This document shows, one piece after another, positions 58,606 to 64,000 of a DNA stretch of 64,000 nucleotides (position 1 is the first letter of the stretch; each line of letters begins with the position of its first letter). Both the position numbers and the translations under genes were made by a program. Origin of the DNA: Deinandra increscens subsp. villosa (lineage: Eukaryota > Streptophyta > Magnoliopsida > Asterales > Asteraceae); NCBI GenBank assembly GCA_039602395.1, contig JBCNJP010000027.1, positions 33,001,962 to 33,065,961 of the forward strand, read 5' to 3'. The notes below the pieces were generated by a model. That model was not told the origin of the DNA. It searched no databases and saw only the letters and a list, made by a program, of their open reading frames with translations.

Positions 58606-59631
58606 TGTTGGAGTTAACAATTAATGTTATGATTTATGAATGAATTAGACATCAAGAGCGACTATGGAAACTAAACTTTATTTGTTGCGGGTATACAAAA
58701 CCTTAAGAATATAACTCCTATTTATATTTATAAGCCTACCATTCTTTTCAAACTCTAATTCTAAAAACAGAACCAAACAATTAAATTTAAATAAAACAAT
58801 TAAAACTAACTAATAAACTAAGTAGGCCTTCAACTTTTTATTATCTAAACTTGCCCCGTTTATATAAGATTAAGTCATCATTTTCCCACTTGATCTTGAT
58901 TTTTACCTCCTTGATCTTGGATTCCCAATAAGACACGTAAGTCTTTAATTTTAATTCTTGACCGTTATTATCTTCTCTATTTCTCTTAGATGATTTTTTT
59001 TTCCTCGACTAAATATGGTCGCAAAAAGAACTTAGTTGTAGATTCTGGTCGCTAATCTGTAATTTCGCAGCTGGTCTCTAATTTGGTATCTATAATCTCG
59101 TCACTAAACTTTTAATTCATCGCTAAACTCGTCACTGATCTTCATCGTCGTCGCTAAAACCAGATTTTGGTCCGCAAATCTTCGTCGCTAATATTTACTG
59201 CTGTCACGAAAGCAGAATCTCGTCGCAATTTTTTTTGTCGCAACTGAACCGCTTCTACACACAATATGAACACCGAGTTCTCCTCTTCACAAGGGTTTCA
59301 TTCAACCCGTTATTTGTCCTCTGAACCCACGATACGAGCCTTATGCTTTGATACCAATTGTTGAAGTTAACAATTGATGTTATGATTTATGAATGAATTA
59401 GATATCAAGACCGACTATGAAAACTAAACTTTATTTGTTGTGGGTATACAAAACCCTAAGTATATAACTCCTATTTATAAGCCTACCATCCTTATCAAAC
59501 TCTAATTCTAAAATTTATAGAATCAAACATTAAATTTAAATAAAATAATTAAAACTAACTAATAAACTAAGAAGCCCTTTAACTTTTTTATTATTTAAAC
59601 TTGCCCCCTTTATATTAAGATTGAATCATCA
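58606..59631 (-). mobile_element. TRIM (small LTR retrotransposon), complete
   Basis: Two direct LTRs, 58606-58880 and 59359-59631 (275 and 273 bp), enclose a 478-bp interior. The 5-bp TSD GTTAT is exact (58601-58605 and 59632-59636). On the minus strand a primer-binding site TTGGTATCAAAGC (59357-59345), matching initiator Met-tRNA, follows the 5' LTR with one base between, and a purine tract lies before the 3' LTR. There is no coding capacity: it would need proteins from another element. The interior has repeats of CGTCGCTAA / CGTCACTAA. Confidence 0.93.
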
Positions 59632-59729
59632 GTTATCCTTTGATTATATTTTTGATAAATATATGACATCATAAGTTAAACCAAAGAAATATTGTATTAT
59701 AGTGTGATGATGTTAACACTAGGGCTAAT

Positions 59730-59965
59730 CACTACTAGAAAAATTGTCATTTATGACGCACAATACGCGTCATAAAGGGTATCAGATGATGCGCATTTGC
59801 GCGTCAAGGAAGCCCTGTAATAAAGGGAGATCACGCACATTCTGCGTGTCATCTACTTATGACGTGCATTTATGACGTCCAATGCATGTCATAAATGAGC
59901 GTCAAAGAAACCCCCGCCATAAAGGGAGATGACACGCATTTTACATGTCATATGCTTATGACACA
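59730..59965 (+). mobile_element. CACTA (En/Spm-type) transposon terminus
   Basis: It starts CACTACTAGAAAAATTGTC, the classic CACTA terminus, followed by subterminal repeats TATGACGCRCA / TGCGTCATAAA in both orientations and two copies of a TAAAGGGAGAT block. The matching TAGTAGTG end was not seen to the right, so the element either runs past the window or is truncated. Confidence 0.8.
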
Positions 59966-61899
59966 CATTCTTTGTGTGGCATGGTTTTAAATTTTTTAAA
60001 AATATATATTTTAGAATCACTAATTTCCACTTAAATAACAATTAACCACATAATACAAAATAAAATACACTATAGCAAAATAATGAATTTCATATATATA
60101 ACAATCATTACAAAGTTAACATGAGTTTACGTAAAATAAATAAATAAACTATAAACTAAATAACTAATTAAACAAGAAGCAAACAAGATGAAATAAAAGT
60201 CTTTGCCAAAAGTTAAAGGGTATTCCTTATTCAACTCTTCTTAACATATTCTACATGTTATTCGACCCTACCCATTCATCCACCAAATCTTTCCATTTCC
60301 TATAACATTTACTAAAGATAAAACAAGATCAAGAACAATCTACAACAGAACAATAAGCTTTTCCACAGATATTCGATTTCAAAACGTTCTAAAACTTACT
60401 GACCTCACCAATTCATTCACTAGTCTTCTTACTTCATTTGATGAATGCTTTCAAAGTCAATTAACATGCCTTTCTATATTAGGTTCACTAATAACCAAAA
60501 AATTATAATCATGTATCATTTAATAACCAAAAAAAGTTAAAGTGCTTTAAATTTTCTCTTATTATGCAACAAAGCAACTTAATTCAAACGTCACTTCTTA
60601 ATAATAATTACCCTATGATACCTTCTTTATTGAAACTTATGATACCTTCTTTATTGCAACTTGTGATACCTCCTTTATTGCATATTTGCATATTGTACAC
60701 ATTATAATTCATGACTTACAATCATGGTATTTTTTGGTATAACCCTTTGCTACATCTTCCTTTAGTGGAGAGTGTGGTTTTCATCGCGTGCCACGCTAGA
60801 GACATATACCATCTATGGATAGCGACCATGCTGTGGTGGGCGGCGGCAACCTGGGTGTAGTCGGAGGAAGGATTTATTTCTTTACTTTCTAAATATCAAT
60901 CGTTGACCCTTCAACGGTCGTCGTTTTCCTTCCGGCCATCCCAAAATTGGCGACTAAAGATTATGGCCACATGTGTGGGTGGCGTTTACAGGTTCGTCAA
61001 CAGAACTCCTCTTTTAAATTCTCCCCAAATTGAATATATCCCTTGAATCGATTTTATTCTCGCTTTTTTAGAACTTTTTGGATATTCAGTTAGGTTTTTG
61101 TGTACTAACGAATTGTTTTCGATTTATCACGAACCTATTCGTTCATGGTCACAGAGTTTGTAGAAATTAGATCCCGGGTGCCTTGATTTGGGTCTTTTCC
61201 ATACATCTACCTAAAAGAGTAGAGATTTACTTTCAGGGAAACCCCTAACTCCGAACCACACGTGAAAACGACAACGGGAAATCCAAAAAAGAGAAGAAAG
61301 AAAAAAATTAATAAATAATACACAAATAAGTGTATATATATCGTGATAAAAATAATGAATTCTTGTATAATAGTGAAATAGAAAATACATTTTTGTGAGA
61401 TAAACTTATGTTAAGAAGAAGGGTTAGTTAGGTCATTTAATTGTCCCTATCACAAACAGTTTTGTGCGGCTAAGTATCCCAATCACATAACCTAGAAGCA
61501 TAGTATGTTTATCCAAAGTTCAAAATCTGATATTTGCAATCGTGCTTATAAGTTACATACACAAACGACAGGACTCGAGAGCTAAAATAACTTACCTACA
61601 CCTAGATTATTTTCAACTCCTTCAATTCAAGTTTGGACTGCATGAACAAGGTAATCAAATAAACATACAAACGAAGAATCACAACGATAAAATAATGAAA
61701 ATTTTGAACGGCTGGAAACAAGGTACATACATGAATCTGCATTACCACGACGAAGCTCTATAAGCCCTTTTAATGCTTTAACACGGTTACACGAGCATCT
61801 CATAATCCAAATCCATATTCCGGTTTCATAGCATTGATGTGTGTGCGGGTATATAGAAAATATGACAATTATGGGTCGTTTCAACACCACTTTTGTACA
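59966..61899. other. Possible CACTA interior or intergenic DNA
   Basis: No transposase is recognisable. Tandem copies of GATACCTTCTTTATTG..ACTT lie at 60618-60680. A less AT-rich stretch at 60770-60980 has no clear frame. Confidence 0.4.
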
Positions 61900-61939
61900 A
61901 GTTTTAAATTTTTAGAAACATGATAACTAGAAAATCATC

Positions 61940-63490
61940 ATACACCACACGTTCGGGCAAGTGTACTCCTCGTAGGTATAGTATAGTAAGGGTAAGATAC
62001 CGAGGTTGTCCAAGGACACAAGAGCTCCGTAGTCAAAATCTTTGTCACCGTCTAACCAAATCTATTAGTTGAAAAATGGGTTTTTTAGATAAAATCAAAA
62101 GAAAAATAAGATAAAGCAGGTGATAAGCTCATAATCATTAAAACCGAATGATTTACAAGGAGTTAGAAGGCAAACAGACAACAAGTTACGCCGCTAAACA
62201 TTTTTGTATAGCAAAACCAATACGTTTACAAACTACATTCATAGATCTAGGTGTCATGACATTACTGTGCATGACACGTTAGGCTCTGCCAAGTAGCTCG
62301 ATGGCCTCAGGTGAAATTAGTAAAAATCAATAAAAAATAATATGACTTTCGTTGACTTGTCTATGGTGGGTTTAGTAACCATATTGTGCATAACTCCTCC
62401 CTTAAGATTAACCTTTCGCAAATAGAGTGTGTTATCGATGTTGTTCAGTCGCAGTGATCATGACATATTTAACCAAACACTATCACGCGCTCGTAATGTA
62501 CCAGTTTTCTGTATTGAATAAGAATCTTTTATAAGGAGTTGTGGTCGTCTCTACCTACGTACTTGTCGCGGCGTAAGTCGTTACCAAATCCAAGTCTACT
62601 AACATACCACTGTCGTGACGTATGTAGTAGTAAAATATTACCAACCCAAAACCACAACCTAATACCTTCATACTGTTGTCTCGACGTACCCGTGTTTTGT
62701 TTACTTGGAAATAAAGCACACGAATATGCATTACTTTCCATGGGTGTGAATCATTGTCAATACTTATCCTTATCCCCTAACCAGTTGTCACTTACCGATT
62801 AACACGCTTTCGAGGGCATGAATGGTCCTTAATACACAAGGCACGTGATGTCATTAAGGGTGATAATAAACTTTTAATAAAAAAGATTAGTTTTCAAAGT
62901 TATCCATGCACACACCTTAAGGGTGTTTAATGCACTCATTTTACCAACCATCAAAGATTTGTTTCCCCCAAGTGAGAGTAAGGTTTAGCAAAGCATGGCT
63001 TAAAGATTTGCTTAACACAATAAGAAAAGTTCATAGACAAACGTAAACTACTTTTATTAGGTTAATATCTTACAATCTTAAGAAATTTTAACCAAACTTC
63101 AAAGAGTTGTGGCTCAAAAACTAAAAACTAGAGAAGAGAAGAAAAATTAAGCGAGCTGAAATGAGACTGGGCTTGGTATTTATAGGCTGATCTAGGAAAG
63201 GCACGACCCATGCTTTATTTGGCACAGCTCGTTCTTTTGCACGGTCAAGCCGATTTGTCGTTTAGTAATGATCTTTGACGAATTCGGCAAGTACAACACG
63301 ACACATGGTCAAACTAGACAGGGGTCGTGCTTTTTTTAATTTCCCACATGTCAACATGAAGAAGTTAACCACTTTGTCTTTTTGCTGGCAAAAAGCATTG
63401 CCCGTGCTTTTATAAGCATGGTCCGTGTTTGGTCTAGTTTTGAGGAAACTTCATTTTTTTCTTCGGTTTTGCTCATTTTCGCTCCTTTTG
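61940..63490 (-). repeat. LTR-retrotransposon-like sequence
   Basis: Phrases such as GTGTACTCCTCGTAGGTATA and GAGGTTGTCCAAGGACACAA (61965-62025) recall LTR or untranslated parts of large Ty3/gypsy elements. At 63160-63190 the minus strand has CCTATAAATACCAAGCCCAG, a TATA-box context typical of an LTR promoter. No gag or pol and no LTR pair were found. Confidence 0.4.
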
Positions 63491-63751
63491 TATTTTTGGA
63501 TCTGGATAACACTAAAAACTACAAATGAAACAATATTATATTGTTTTATAAATAATTAATGTTATCCATTTGCGATGAATATTTGATATAAAGTATGTAT
63601 AATTTGATACATATCAAGTATCAAGATCCTTTCAAGTAATGATCTGCTATCACTGAAGAAGCATCATCATATAAATGCACCCAAATGAAAACAATGATTT
63701 TCTGAATTTCATTTTGGAAGAAATAATGAAGTTCAAACATGGAGTTCTTAC

Positions 63752-63950
63752 CTCTTGGAGTATTGACAATTTTTTTTTCCAGATGGTCCCGACTAACTCC
63801 TTCCACATGAGCAACTCCTCTAGATCCGAACTTCATACTTGTTGAGATAACTTGGAACCAAGTTTTTGAATTCTCCAAATTTACGGATACCTTCTTGGAT
63901 ATAAGGTCCAAATCATACAAGGAATCCATTGCACAAGAGCTTGCAGCCCA
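63752..63950 (-). CDS. Possible exon of an unidentified gene (edge of window)
   Basis: The minus strand is open through WAASSCAMDSLYDLDLISKK then VSVNLENSKTWFQVISTSMK and ends at a good donor (CCAAGAG|GTAAG at 63752). The frame is open on both sides of the ATG at 63929, so the exon may begin near an AG at about 63951. I do not recognise the family. Downstream exons, if any, were not found before 63500. Confidence 0.3.
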
Positions 63951-64000
63951 CCTTACATAACAGTAAGTTATACATTATATAAAACAAACCGGTGGTATAA

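Noticed and set aside
62529..62802. Overlapping ORFs at 62.5-62.8 kb
   Set aside because: Short, on both strands, within LTR-like DNA, with no recognisable motif.

Overview
The window is nuclear DNA of a flowering plant. Genes are sparse and split by introns, intergenic DNA is AT-rich, and much of the sequence is nested transposons. The NPF7.3-type transporter, the ALA-interacting subunit and the transposon families point to a eudicot. Asteraceae is a plausible guess from the general look of the repeats, but I could not confirm it. An assembly gap of 500 N lies at 38892-39391.

Three intact-looking host genes were found, all on the minus strand between 8.4 and 21.2 kb. (1) 8379-9554 is a three-exon LEM3/CDC50-family gene (ALIS, the beta subunit of P4-ATPase lipid flippases; 337 aa after splicing). 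(2) 9905-11017 is a single-exon 370-aa plant protein of unknown function. (3) 15213-21244 is a five-exon NRT1/PTR family gene closely resembling NPF7.3/NRT1.5 (598 aa), with a 3.5-kb second intron. Splice sites and reading phases were worked out by hand and close exactly for both spliced genes. A possible exon of a further gene lies at the right edge (63752-63950).

The rest is mainly mobile DNA, much of it with readable target-site duplications (TSDs). From left to right: a tandem repeat (0.4-1.35 kb); a SINE (4.5 kb); a foldback MITE split by a 5'-truncated LINE (4.86-8.0 kb); a PIF/Harbinger element with TTA TSD and a gutted transposase (11.2-13.4 kb); a tandemly duplicated repeat region with a GC-rich hairpin at its edge (21.8-25.0 kb); four hAT-type elements sharing a CAGGGGCGGATC-like terminus (27.2, 30.0, 41.1 and 44.3 kb); a decayed Mutator-like element whose ORF joins a FAR1/MULE transposase to an OTU cysteine-protease domain (31.8-38.7 kb) and is split by a 3.76-kb solo-LTR-like insertion; a SINE locus with an inverted junction (42.8-43.6 kb); a Harbinger derivative keeping a Myb/SANT-like ORF (45 kb); a broken Ulp1-like protease gene (48.3-48.7 kb); a Ty1/copia element (49.8-56.2 kb) whose RT is interrupted by a hAT MITE; then a MULE-type MITE, a Tourist-like MITE, a TRIM retrotransposon, a CACTA terminus and LTR-like DNA up to the right edge.

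The most unusual features are the MULE-OTU coding region with a dense array of GGTCGTTTG-type motifs upstream, the Ulp1-like protease remnant about 10 kb away, the SINE junction inversion, and the hAT MITE made of GGATATCC palindromes that landed in a GGATATC site. All transposon coding regions seen carry disabling mutations.
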